Source: Acetobacteraceae bacterium
Lineage (GTDB): Bacteria; Pseudomonadota; Alphaproteobacteria; Acetobacterales; Acetobacteraceae
NCBI GenBank assembly: GCA_947476855.1
Contig: CANJSR010000094.1
Span: 1 to 12,888 of the forward strand
Direction: 5' to 3'
DNA: 12,888 nucleotides
Shown: one piece after another, positions 1 to 5,410 of the stretch
Numbering within the stretch: position 1 is the stretch's first letter
Layout of the letters: every line of letters starts with the position of its first letter
The notes under the pieces: generated by a model
Seen by the model: only the letters and a program-made list of their open reading frames with translations
Told to the model about the DNA's origin: nothing
The model's database searches: none
Position numbers and translations under genes: made by a program

Positions 1-1553
1 CAGAGCCGGCGCGGCTCGACCCAGCGGTGCAGGTTGGGCGGGATCAGGACGATGGCCCAGCCGAGGATCAGGCAGGCGGTGACCTCGGGGAAGCTGAGCG
101 TGCGGGCGTCGCCGAGGAAGGGCAGCACGGGGACGGGATCGGCGATCAGGGACAGGCCGGGGATGAAGCCCACGATCATGGCCGGCAGGGTGACGCCGTT
201 GGCACCCGTCAGCGCGACCAGGAAGGCCCAGGCGGTCGGCAGGTCGGCGGCGCGGAACGGGACCCAGGCGAGGACGACGGCGAGCAGCGTCAGCGCCCAG
301 GCGAGCGGGCCGGGCAAAGGGGGGCCGATGCGGCGATACAGGGCGTGGATACACAGGAAGGCGCCATGCACGCCGCCCCAGACGACGAAGCGCCAGGCGG
401 CTCCGTGCCACAGGCCGCAGAGCAACATGGTGGCCAGCAGGGCGGCGATCTGGCGGGTGGGACCGTGGCGGCTGCCCCCGAGCGGGATGTAGACGAAGTC
501 TCGCAGGAACAGGCCGAGGGTGATGTGCCAGCGGCGCCAGAAATCGGCGATGGAGCGGGCCTGGTACGGGCTGTCAAAGTTGAGCGGGAAGCGGATGTTG
601 AACATTCGGGCGAGGCCGATCGCCATGTCGGAGTAGCCGGAGAAATCGAAGTAGATCTGCAGCGCGTAGGACAGGAGGGCGCACCAGGCCTCGAAGAAGG
701 ACAGGGTTTCACCGCGGGCGGCGGCGTCGAAGCCGGTGTCGGCGAAGGCCCCGAACGGGTCGGCGAGCACGAGTTTCTTGGCCAGGCCGAGCAGGAAGAT
801 GGTGAGGCCGGTTGAGAGGTTGTCGGCGCGGGGGGTGGCGAGGTCGGGGGCGGTCAGTTGCGGAATGATCTCCCGCGGGCGTACGAGGGGGCCTGCGATG
901 AGATGGGGGAAGAAGGAGACGAAGACGGCGTGGGAAAGAAGGGTTGGCCCCCTGTCGGTGCGCTCCCCCTCCCCTTGAGGGCTTGGGCCGCGAAGCGGAC
1001 CAAGGGTGGGGGGAGGGGTCGACGCCCCCGGGTCGCCGGCAGATCCATCCTGCCCGGCGGAAGCGGTGCCGCTCAGAGGGGTCTCCCGGCCCCCGTCCGT
1101 GCCGCATCTACCCCCCACCCCGACCCTCCCCCTCAAGGGGGGAGGGGGAATGCAATCGGCCAGCGCCATGATCTGCTGGAATGTGAAGAAACTGATCGCC
1201 AGCGGCAGCATGATCTCCAGCGCGGGGGAACCCGGAGCCACCATCCCCCAGACGAAGCCCGCGTATTTGAACCACCCCAGCAGCGCCATGTTCGCCGCCA
1301 CGCCAAACCCGAACAGCCAGCGCGCCCGCCGGTCCTCCACGGACGCGATCCAGCACCCCAGCGCCCAATTCCCCACCACGGACCCCAGCAGCAGCGGCAC
1401 CAGCGCCAGATCCCACCAGCCGTAGAAGACCAAACTGCTCCCCAGCAGCCAGAGCAGCGCCCAGACCGCGCCGCCCCAGCGGCCCAGCAGGAAGAACCCC
1501 AGCAGGCAGACGGGCAGAAATCCCAGGATGAAGACGGGTGTGTGAAACAGCAT
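1..1553 (-). CDS. MBOAT family O-acyltransferase (AlgI-like), 3' end outside window, with in-frame repeat insertion
   Basis: Membrane-bound O-acyltransferase of the alginate/polysaccharide O-acetylation type, a multi-pass inner-membrane protein expected to pass acetyl groups to an exported polysaccharide or a partner SGNH protein. Start is the ATG at 1553-1551; 517 codons stay open to the left edge and no stop is reached. The N-terminus is hydrophobic (MLFHTPVFILGFLPVCLLGF) and is followed by SFFTFQQIMALAD. Further on come FVSFFPHLIAGPLVRPREII, YFDFSGYSDMAIGLARMFNI and RRWHITLGLFLRDFVYIPLGG with family histidine H343, then GLWHGAAWRFVVWGGVHG with H383. Residues about 134-202 (coordinates about 945-1154) are foreign to the family: Pro/Gly/Arg-rich sequence encoded by hairpin repeats, in frame and without a stop. 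Normal AlgI proteins have only a short loop there. Upstream is the phn operon end; the two may be separate units. Substrate is unknown. Family call is firm; activity is uncertain because of the insertion. Confidence 0.9.
   Translation of the reverse strand, partial: MLFHTPVFILGFLPVCLLGFFLLGRWGGAVWALLWLLGSSLVFYGWWDLALVPLLLGSVVGNWALGCWIASVEDRRARWLFGFGVAANMALLGWFKYAGFVWGMVAPGSPALEIMLPLAISFFTFQQIMALADCIPPPPLRGRVGVGGRCGTDGGRETPLSGTASAGQDGSAGDPGASTPPPTLGPLRGPSPQGEGERTDRGPTLLSHAVFVSFFPHLIAGPLVRPREIIPQLTAPDLATPRADNLSTGLTIFLLGLAKKLVLADPFGAFADTGFDAAARGETLSFFEAWCALLSYALQIYFDFSGYSDMAIGLARMFNIRFPLNFDSPYQARSIADFWRRWHITLGLFLRDFVYIPLGGSRHGPTRQIAALLATMLLCGLWHGAAWRFVVWGGVHGAFLCIHALYRRIGPPLPGPLAWALTLLAVVLAWVPFRAADLPTAWAFLVALTGANGVTLPAMIVGFIPGLSLIADPVPVLPFLGDARTLSFPEVTACLILGWAIVLIPPNLHRWVEPRRL
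957..1150. repeat. Hairpin-rich palindromic repeat block inside the MBOAT coding sequence
   Basis: Two strong hairpins flank about 105 bp of spacer. The left one pairs CCCCTCCCC (966-974) with GGGGAGGGG (1010-1018), and inside it CTTGG (982-986) with CCAAG (1000-1004) and CCGC (988-991) with GCGG (995-998) around a GAA loop. The right one pairs CCCTCCCCC (1124-1132) with GGGGGAGGG (1138-1146). The sequence interrupts a conserved membrane-protein alignment yet keeps the frame and contains no stop on the minus strand. Exact ends are estimated from where family-like protein sequence stops and resumes. Such G/C-run hairpins resemble dispersed intergenic palindromes of G+C-rich proteobacteria (inference). 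No second copy was seen in this window. Confidence 0.75.
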
Positions 1554-1710
1554 GGCGCGGACTGGCCGCAGTATCCGCGCCGATTGCCTAACGAACGGTA
1601 AACACCCCGCGCTTTTCCGAGGCGCCCGGCCTGCCCTGACGCCGAGAATTCGTTCCAAGTCGTTATTGGATCATATGGCCCGTGACGTCTCCGCCCTGCC
1701 CGGGCCGGCT
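1554..1710. other. Intergenic region between the DUF1045 gene and the MBOAT gene
   Basis: 157 bp between the TAG of the DUF1045 gene and the ATG of the MBOAT gene, both on the minus strand. It is richer in A+T than its neighbours around 1590-1680, so it may carry an MBOAT promoter. I could not find a convincing -35/-10 pair, and no hairpin with a U-run marks the end of the phn operon. Nothing else is recognised. Confidence 0.4.
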
Positions 1711-2394
1711 CTACCCACCCAGAGGCAGCCGCTCCGCGATCACGAAGGGCGCTCCGGTGCCGGTCTGTGTATACAGGCAGATATCCACCACCCGCCGGGG
1801 CACCGTCAGGGCCGCCGCGAAATGCGCCTCGGCCGCGGGCTGGTACACGGCCTTTTCCTCGGCGGACAGGCGCCGGGTCAGGGTCATGTGGAAGAACCAG
1901 GTGCTGAACACATAGGGGTAGCCCCAGCGTACCAGCATCGCGTCCTGTTCGGCGGTCAGGCTGGACCGGCGACGGCGCGCCAGTTCCGCCTCGGTGGGCG
2001 GCGCGCGGAAGGCATCGAGGTCCGCCACACAGGCATCCGCCAAAGCCTGCAAGGGCCCACTGGGCATCGTCTCCCGCAGCGCCAGAAACCCGTGCACATC
2101 GGAAACCGCCATCGGCGGCAGGTCGACGGGAGCGATGCGGGCCGCGAGGGTCTCGGCCGCGGTCAATAGTGCATCCCAGGAACGACCGTCCACCAGCCGC
2201 ATCGGCGGTTTCAGCGTGGCGTGGAACCCATACCCGCGCGGATCGGCGGTAAGCTCCTCGATCCCCGGCAGGTCCGGCTGGCGCACCGGGGCATTGGTCA
2301 CCGGATCGCGCCCCAGCCAGCAGGCCGCGGCCGCCGTGAGCGGATCATCCGGCAGTGGTGCGTAGTAGACGGCGACCCGAGCCTCGGCCCGCAT
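1711..2394 (-). CDS. DUF1045 / phosphonate-operon 2H phosphoesterase-like protein
   Basis: 227-aa soluble protein of the DUF1045 family (putative phosphonate metabolism protein), commonly found in C-P lyase operons of alphaproteobacteria. It carries the two H-x-T motifs of the 2H phosphoesterase superfamily: GFHATLKPP (H58, T60) and WFFHMTLTRRL (H169, T171). That superfamily acts on 2',3'-cyclic and 1'',2''-cyclic phosphates and related esters. The C-P lyase route yields 5-phosphoribosyl 1,2-cyclic phosphate, which PhnP opens in E. coli, and no phnP is visible here. A role in handling this cyclic phosphate is therefore plausible but is my inference. Its ATG overlaps the TGA of phnM by one base (TGATG at 2396-2392), so translation is probably coupled. 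It is the last phn gene of the operon. No signal peptide or membrane segment is seen. Confidence 0.9.
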   Translation of the reverse strand: MRAEARVAVYYAPLPDDPLTAAAACWLGRDPVTNAPVRQPDLPGIEELTADPRGYGFHATLKPPMRLVDGRSWDALLTAAETLAARIAPVDLPPMAVSDVHGFLALRETMPSGPLQALADACVADLDAFRAPPTEAELARRRRSSLTAEQDAMLVRWGYPYVFSTWFFHMTLTRRLSAEEKAVYQPAAEAHFAAALTVPRRVVDICLYTQTGTGAPFVIAERLPLGG

Positions 2395-3533
2395 CAGATC
2401 ACCCGCTCCCCGGCCACCCAGACCTGCCGCACGATCGGCAAATCCCCATGCAGGCGCACCCGCGCCAGGTCACCGCGCAGCCCCACCGCCAGCCGACCCC
2501 GATCGGTCAGCCCCGCCATCAGCGCCGGGGTTTCCGTCACCATGCGGATCGCCGCCGGCAAATCCGCCTGCCCTTCCCGCGCGCAGAGGAACCCCGCCTC
2601 GATCAGCGACGGCGGCACGTAGTCGGAGGCAAACGCATCCACCGCGCCGGCCGCCAGCAAATCGGCGGCATTGACGTTGCCCGAATGCGACCCGCCGCGC
2701 ACGATGTTGGGCGCGCCGGCGATCACCTCCATCCCCGCGGCCTTGGCTGCCTGGGCTGCGAGCATGGTCACCGGGAACTCACTGATGCGGATGCCGTCGG
2801 CGGCGTTCTCGGCGACTTCCTCCGCCGTGCGGTCATCATGGCTCGCCAGCGCGATCGACTTGCCGGCGATACGATCCAGCAGCGCCCGCCGGTTGGGAGC
2901 CCGCGTGATGCCGCGCTGCGCCTGCAGCTCTCCGATCCGGCGTTCGATATAGGCATCGTCCATGCCGCCACGCCGGCGCAGGTTGCGGTAGAAATCGAGG
3001 TCGGCGTACTGCCCGACGCCCGGGCTGTGATCCATCAGGCTGATCATGCGGACCCGGTCATGATCCGCCACCGGTTCGAACAGGGCCAGCAGGTCGGGGG
3101 CGGGGATTTCACAGCGCAGATGCAGGAAATGTTCGCTCTTCAGAAGGCCGGCCTCGGTCAGCGCGTCCAGATCGACGACGCCGTCCTGGAAGGTCTTGAT
3201 CCGCTCCTTGTCGAAGCCAAGGTCGCCGATGCAGAGCGCATCCAGGATCGTCGTGACCCCCGCCGCCGCGCATTGGACGTCATGCGCGACCATGGCGGAG
3301 CGGGAGGGCCAGCGCGCCATGCTGCGCGGCTGGACCTGGCGTTCCAGGTTGTCGGTATGGACGTCGACCGCGCCGGGGATGATCGTGTCGCCCCCGACAT
3401 CGATCGCGCCCGGAGCGGATGAACGTCCGGCGTCAATCGCCACGATCACGCCGTCGCGCAGGACGATGGTTCCCGCGATGACCTCCTCCGGCAGGACCAG
3501 GATCGCGTTCGTCAGAATCGTTTCGGTGTTCAT
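2394..3533 (-). CDS. phnM: Alpha-D-ribose 1-methylphosphonate 5-triphosphate diphosphatase PhnM (operon copy)
   Basis: 379-aa amidohydrolase-superfamily enzyme that releases pyrophosphate from alpha-D-ribose 1-methylphosphonate 5-triphosphate, giving the 5-phosphate used by PhnJ. Metal-site and family motifs appear in order: VDVHTDNLE (H59), SAMVAHD (around 79-85), ILDALCIGD, HLRCE (138-142), LMDHSPG (166-172), LASHDD (229-234), GAPNIVRGGSHSGN (273-286) and SDYVPPSL (303-310). These match the E. coli PhnM pattern closely, more so than the second copy at 9275-10432. Length agrees with the family (about 380 aa). The ATG lies in the ATGA overlap with the phnL stop, and the gene's own TGA overlaps the next start by one base. 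Both junctions point to translational coupling. Expected to be cytoplasmic. Confidence 0.96.
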   Translation of the reverse strand: MNTETILTNAILVLPEEVIAGTIVLRDGVIVAIDAGRSSAPGAIDVGGDTIIPGAVDVHTDNLERQVQPRSMARWPSRSAMVAHDVQCAAAGVTTILDALCIGDLGFDKERIKTFQDGVVDLDALTEAGLLKSEHFLHLRCEIPAPDLLALFEPVADHDRVRMISLMDHSPGVGQYADLDFYRNLRRRGGMDDAYIERRIGELQAQRGITRAPNRRALLDRIAGKSIALASHDDRTAEEVAENAADGIRISEFPVTMLAAQAAKAAGMEVIAGAPNIVRGGSHSGNVNAADLLAAGAVDAFASDYVPPSLIEAGFLCAREGQADLPAAIRMVTETPALMAGLTDRGRLAVGLRGDLARVRLHGDLPIVRQVWVAGERVI

Positions 3534-4231
3534 GCGGCATCCTGCACTGGCATCAGGGGGAACAGACGATCGGCGATGGCGTCGCGCACATCGGCGTCGT
3601 GACAGATGGCGATGATCGCGGTACCCCGCGCCTTCGCCTCATGCACCATGGCGACGACGACGGCGCGGTTCTCGGCATCGAGGGAGGCGGTGGGTTCGTC
3701 CAGCAGCAGCACCGGATGGCCGGCGATGAAGCCGCGGGCCAGGTTGATGCGTTGCTGTTCCCCGCCGGAGAACGTCGCCGGCGGCAGCCCGTGCAGCCGG
3801 CGGGGAATGTTCAGCCGCAGCAGCAGGTCGGTGGCGGCGGCGCGGGCGGCCTCCGGCGTCTGGCCGCGGGTGGTGAGCTGTTCGGCCACCACATCCACGG
3901 CCGGGACGCGCGGCACGACGCGCAGGAACTGGCTGACATAGCCCAGCGTCCGGTGGCGCACATCGATCACGGTGCGCGGCGGGGCGGCGGCAAGGTCCAC
4001 CATCGCCCCGTCATGACGCACCAGGATGCGGCCGTCATCGGCCCGGTAGTTGCCGTAGATGGCGCGCATCAGCGTCGACTTGCCGGCGCCGGAGGGGCCC
4101 GAGAGGACCACGCACTCCCCCGCGCTGGCATCGAGCGCGACGTTCTCCAGCACGGGGATGCGCACGCCCCCGCGCAGATGCAGCGTGAAGCCCTTGGCGA
4201 GGCCCTCCACGCGCAGCATGACCCGCGTCAT
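3530..4231 (-). CDS. phnL: Phosphonate C-P lyase ABC-type ATPase PhnL
   Basis: 233-aa stand-alone ABC ATPase. In E. coli, PhnL works with PhnG, PhnH and PhnI to attach methylphosphonate to the C1 of ribose from ATP, and it can pair with PhnK on the C-P lyase core complex. All ABC motifs are present: Walker A GPSGAGKST (45-53), Q-loop Q101 in YVSQFLR, signature FSGGEQQR (154-161), Walker B VLLLDEP with E179, and H-loop H211 in ICHD. The start ATG at 4231 follows a GGGGA at suitable distance. Downstream it overlaps phnM by ATGA. Upstream it is separated from phnK by 402 bp, the only such break in this operon, so it may depend on readthrough or on an internal promoter. Confidence 0.96.
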   Translation of the reverse strand: MTRVMLRVEGLAKGFTLHLRGGVRIPVLENVALDASAGECVVLSGPSGAGKSTLMRAIYGNYRADDGRILVRHDGAMVDLAAAPPRTVIDVRHRTLGYVSQFLRVVPRVPAVDVVAEQLTTRGQTPEAARAAATDLLLRLNIPRRLHGLPPATFSGGEQQRINLARGFIAGHPVLLLDEPTASLDAENRAVVVAMVHEAKARGTAIIAICHDADVRDAIADRLFPLMPVQDAA

Positions 4232-4296
4232 CGCGATTCCCCGCTGTTGCTAACGGCTTGTTCATACATTGCTGGCTGAATGGCGGGACCATGACA

Positions 4297-4371
4297 GCAT
4301 CCCGCCGCCTGATGAGTCCCAGAGGACGAAACCGAAACAGGGTGACCCCACCCGGTCCGGTCGCGGCGTGC
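4297..4371 (+). ncRNA. Type I hammerhead ribozyme, antisense to the phn operon
   Basis: Every core base of a hammerhead is in place on the plus strand. CUGAUGA is at 4309-4315. Stem II is GUCC (4316-4319) with GGAC (4324-4327) around loop CAGA, and GAAA is at 4328-4331. Stem III closes with ACCG (4331-4334) to CGGU (4358-4361), then an internal loop and GGGUG (4340-4344) with CACCC (4349-4353). The cleavage triplet GUC is at 4360-4362, giving predicted scission between 4362 and 4363. Stem I pairs CGCCGC (4303-4308) with GCGGCG (4363-4368). Beyond a UCC bulge, GCA (4297-4299) pairs with UGC (4369-4371). Stem I is the open stem, so this is a type I arrangement. The reverse complement does not make a hammerhead, so the active RNA would run opposite to phnK-phnL. 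No strong plus-strand promoter was found upstream. Folding and cleavage are predicted by eye only. Confidence 0.9.
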
Positions 4372-4412
4372 CCCGGCGAAGGCCGGGCGTGGTGTCCGGC
4401 CACCGGGACACG
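4372..4412 (+). other. Two short hairpins between the ribozyme and the micro-ORF
   Basis: CCCGGC (4372-4377) pairs with GCCGGG (4382-4387) around GAAG. GUGUCC (4392-4397) pairs with GGACAC (4406-4411), with extra inner C-G pairs. They would form the start of the 3' cleavage product and leave the Shine-Dalgarno at 4422-4428 unpaired. Coordinates are approximate to a base. Confidence 0.55.
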
Positions 4413-4432
4413 ACCGCCATCGGAGAAGAATC

Positions 4433-4507
4433 ATGCGCATACGCGTCGTGATCCTGATCCGGTGGGGCAAGCGGCGGATCGAAATCGAGGTTTCGATCCG
4501 CCTTTGA
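4433..4507 (+). CDS. 24-codon micro-ORF downstream of the hammerhead ribozyme, unknown function
   Basis: A short plus-strand ORF begins with ATG at 4433, seven bases after a GGAG core within GGAGAAG (4422-4428), one of the better ribosome sites in the window. It ends with TGA at 4505-4507. The 24-residue peptide begins MRIRVVILIRWGKRR and ends with alternating hydrophobic and charged residues. It is strongly basic in its first two thirds, with seven Arg/Lys. The second half is encoded by a perfect 12-bp palindrome (4473-4484 with 4491-4502), so the same bases give both peptide and RNA hairpin. It lies 70 bases 3' of the predicted ribozyme cleavage site. I do not recognise the peptide. It could be a real micropeptide, a leader-type ORF, or a chance ORF over structured RNA. 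Codon evidence is too short to decide. Confidence 0.5.
   Translation: MRIRVVILIRWGKRRIEIEVSIRL
4473..4502 (+). repeat. Perfect 12-bp inverted repeat within the micro-ORF
   Basis: GGCGGATCGAAA (4473-4484) pairs base for base with TTTCGATCCGCC (4491-4502) around a 6-base loop, and CTTTGA follows. The U-run is too short for a classic intrinsic terminator, but on the plus strand it could act as an attenuator-like or RNA-stabilising hairpin. Confidence 0.8.
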
Positions 4508-4512
4508 CCCAT

Positions 4513-4553
4513 CGGACCCGGGGGGAAGGTGGCCACCTTTCCCCCGGTGTCCG
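4513..4553. terminator. Long terminator-like hairpin, end of the antisense cassette
   Basis: CGGAC (4513-4517) pairs with GTCCG (4549-4553). Inside it, a G-run with AAGGTGG (4520-4532) pairs with CCACCTTT and a C-run (4533-4545) almost without a loop. The structure is nearly symmetrical, so it would form in transcripts of either strand. No long U-run follows on either side, so termination is uncertain; it may instead block exonucleases. Confidence 0.55.
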
Positions 4554-4633
4554 AAGCGTAGCACGCCGCCGCGTGCCACCACAAGTATCTGAAACAACTG
4601 AATACTTTTGTATGCAGGAGACTGCCGGAGCGC

Positions 4634-5410
4634 TCATGTCTGCAACACCGAGCTGACCAGCAACTGCGTGTAGGGATGGCGAGGATCATCCAGCACCTGA
4701 TCGGTCAGCCCCGTCTCCACCACCCTGCCCCGCTGCATCACCGCGATCCGGTGCGCCAGCAGGCGGGCCACCGCGATGTCGTGCGTCACCAGCACCACCG
4801 CGATGCCGAGGCGCGCCACCAGTGACCGGATCAGATCGAGCAACCGTGCCTGCACCGAAACGTCCAAGCCGCCGGTCGGTTCATCCATGAACACCAGCCG
4901 TGGATGCGTCACCAGCGTCCGCGCGATCTGCAGGCGTTGCAGCATCCCGCCCGAGAAGGTCCGCGGCAAGTCGTCGATGCGGGAGGCATCGATCTCAACC
5001 TGCATCAGCCAGTCCAGCGCCTGCGCGCGGATGTCACCGTAATGGCGGGCACCGCGCGCCATCAGCCGTTCGCCGACATTGCCGCCGGCCGAGACATTCA
5101 TCCGCAGGTTCTGCCGTGGGTCCTGGTGGACGAAACCCCAATCGGAGCGGTGCAAGGTGCGCAGCGCCGGGGCCGGCATGGCATGCACGTCGTGCGTGGC
5201 GCCCGCTGGGTCGCGATACAGCACCACGCCGTCATCGGGCCGCACCCGGCCGGACAGCACGTTCAGCAGCGTCGTTTTGCCGGAGCCGGACTCGCCCACG
5301 ATCGCGAGCAGCTCACCGGGCCAGAGATCGACCTCGACATCCACCAGCGCGGGGATCGCGCCGAAGGACAAGGCCAGTCCGCGCGCGGACAGAAGGGTTG
5401 CGTCGGTCAT
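4634..5410 (-). CDS. phnK: Phosphonate C-P lyase complex ABC ATPase PhnK
   Basis: 258-aa ABC ATPase that docks on PhnJ in the C-P lyase core complex and is needed for phosphonate breakdown in vivo. It is not a transporter component despite the fold. Motifs: Walker A GESGSGKTT (39-47), Q-loop Q96 in GFVHQDP, signature FSGGMLQR (152-159), Walker B LVFMDEP with E177, and H-loop H210 in VLVTHD. The C-terminal DDPRHPYTQLLVSSVLQ resembles the tail of peptide-transporter-type ATPases, as in E. coli PhnK. The ATG at 5410 overlaps the phnJ stop (ATGA), so the two are probably coupled. Downstream of its TGA comes the 402-bp gap before phnL. Length and motifs are complete. Confidence 0.96.
   Translation of the reverse strand: MTDATLLSARGLALSFGAIPALVDVEVDLWPGELLAIVGESGSGKTTLLNVLSGRVRPDDGVVLYRDPAGATHDVHAMPAPALRTLHRSDWGFVHQDPRQNLRMNVSAGGNVGERLMARGARHYGDIRAQALDWLMQVEIDASRIDDLPRTFSGGMLQRLQIARTLVTHPRLVFMDEPTGGLDVSVQARLLDLIRSLVARLGIAVVLVTHDIAVARLLAHRIAVMQRGRVVETGLTDQVLDDPRHPYTQLLVSSVLQT

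Larger units (their letters stand above)
4232..4633. other. 402-bp phnK-phnL gap holding the antisense ribozyme cassette
   Basis: The only long gap in the phn operon. From left to right it holds 65 bp with no recognised signal except GGCGGGA at 4282-4288, which can pair with UCCCGCC at 4300-4306. Next come the hammerhead (4297-4371), two hairpins, the micro-ORF (4433-4507) and a large hairpin (4513-4553). It ends in an A+T-rich stretch with further small inverted repeats, GCACGC/GCGTGC (4562-4577) and AAGTAT/ATACTT (4584-4608). The minus strand of this last part contains TTGTGG and, 18 bases on, TACGCT, a weak candidate promoter for phnL. No transposase and no clear target-site duplication were seen. 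Confidence 0.7.

Noticed and set aside
27..815. A 262-codon plus-strand ORF opposite the MBOAT gene
   Set aside because: Antisense shadow of high-G+C coding sequence; its composition is Gly/Asp/Glu/Gln-rich with no domain pattern, while the minus strand gives clear MBOAT motifs.
709..1601. The MBOAT gene as a pseudogene broken by the repeat
   Set aside because: Codon-by-codon reading on the minus strand from 1553 to 3 stays in one frame with no stop through the repeat; function may be altered but the frame is not broken.
1583..1604. CtrA-like box before the MBOAT gene
   Set aside because: Only partial similarity to the TTAA-N7-TTAA pattern; too weak to report as a site.
4355..4357. First GUC as the ribozyme cleavage triplet
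   Set aside because: The bases after it (CGGUC) do not pair with the strand before CUGAUGA, whereas the second GUC at 4360-4362 is followed by an exact stem I partner.
4258..4656. A 132-codon plus-strand ORF across the phnK-phnL gap
   Set aside because: It runs through the hammerhead core and hairpins, has no Shine-Dalgarno and no family-like protein pattern; long open frames are common by chance at this G+C content.
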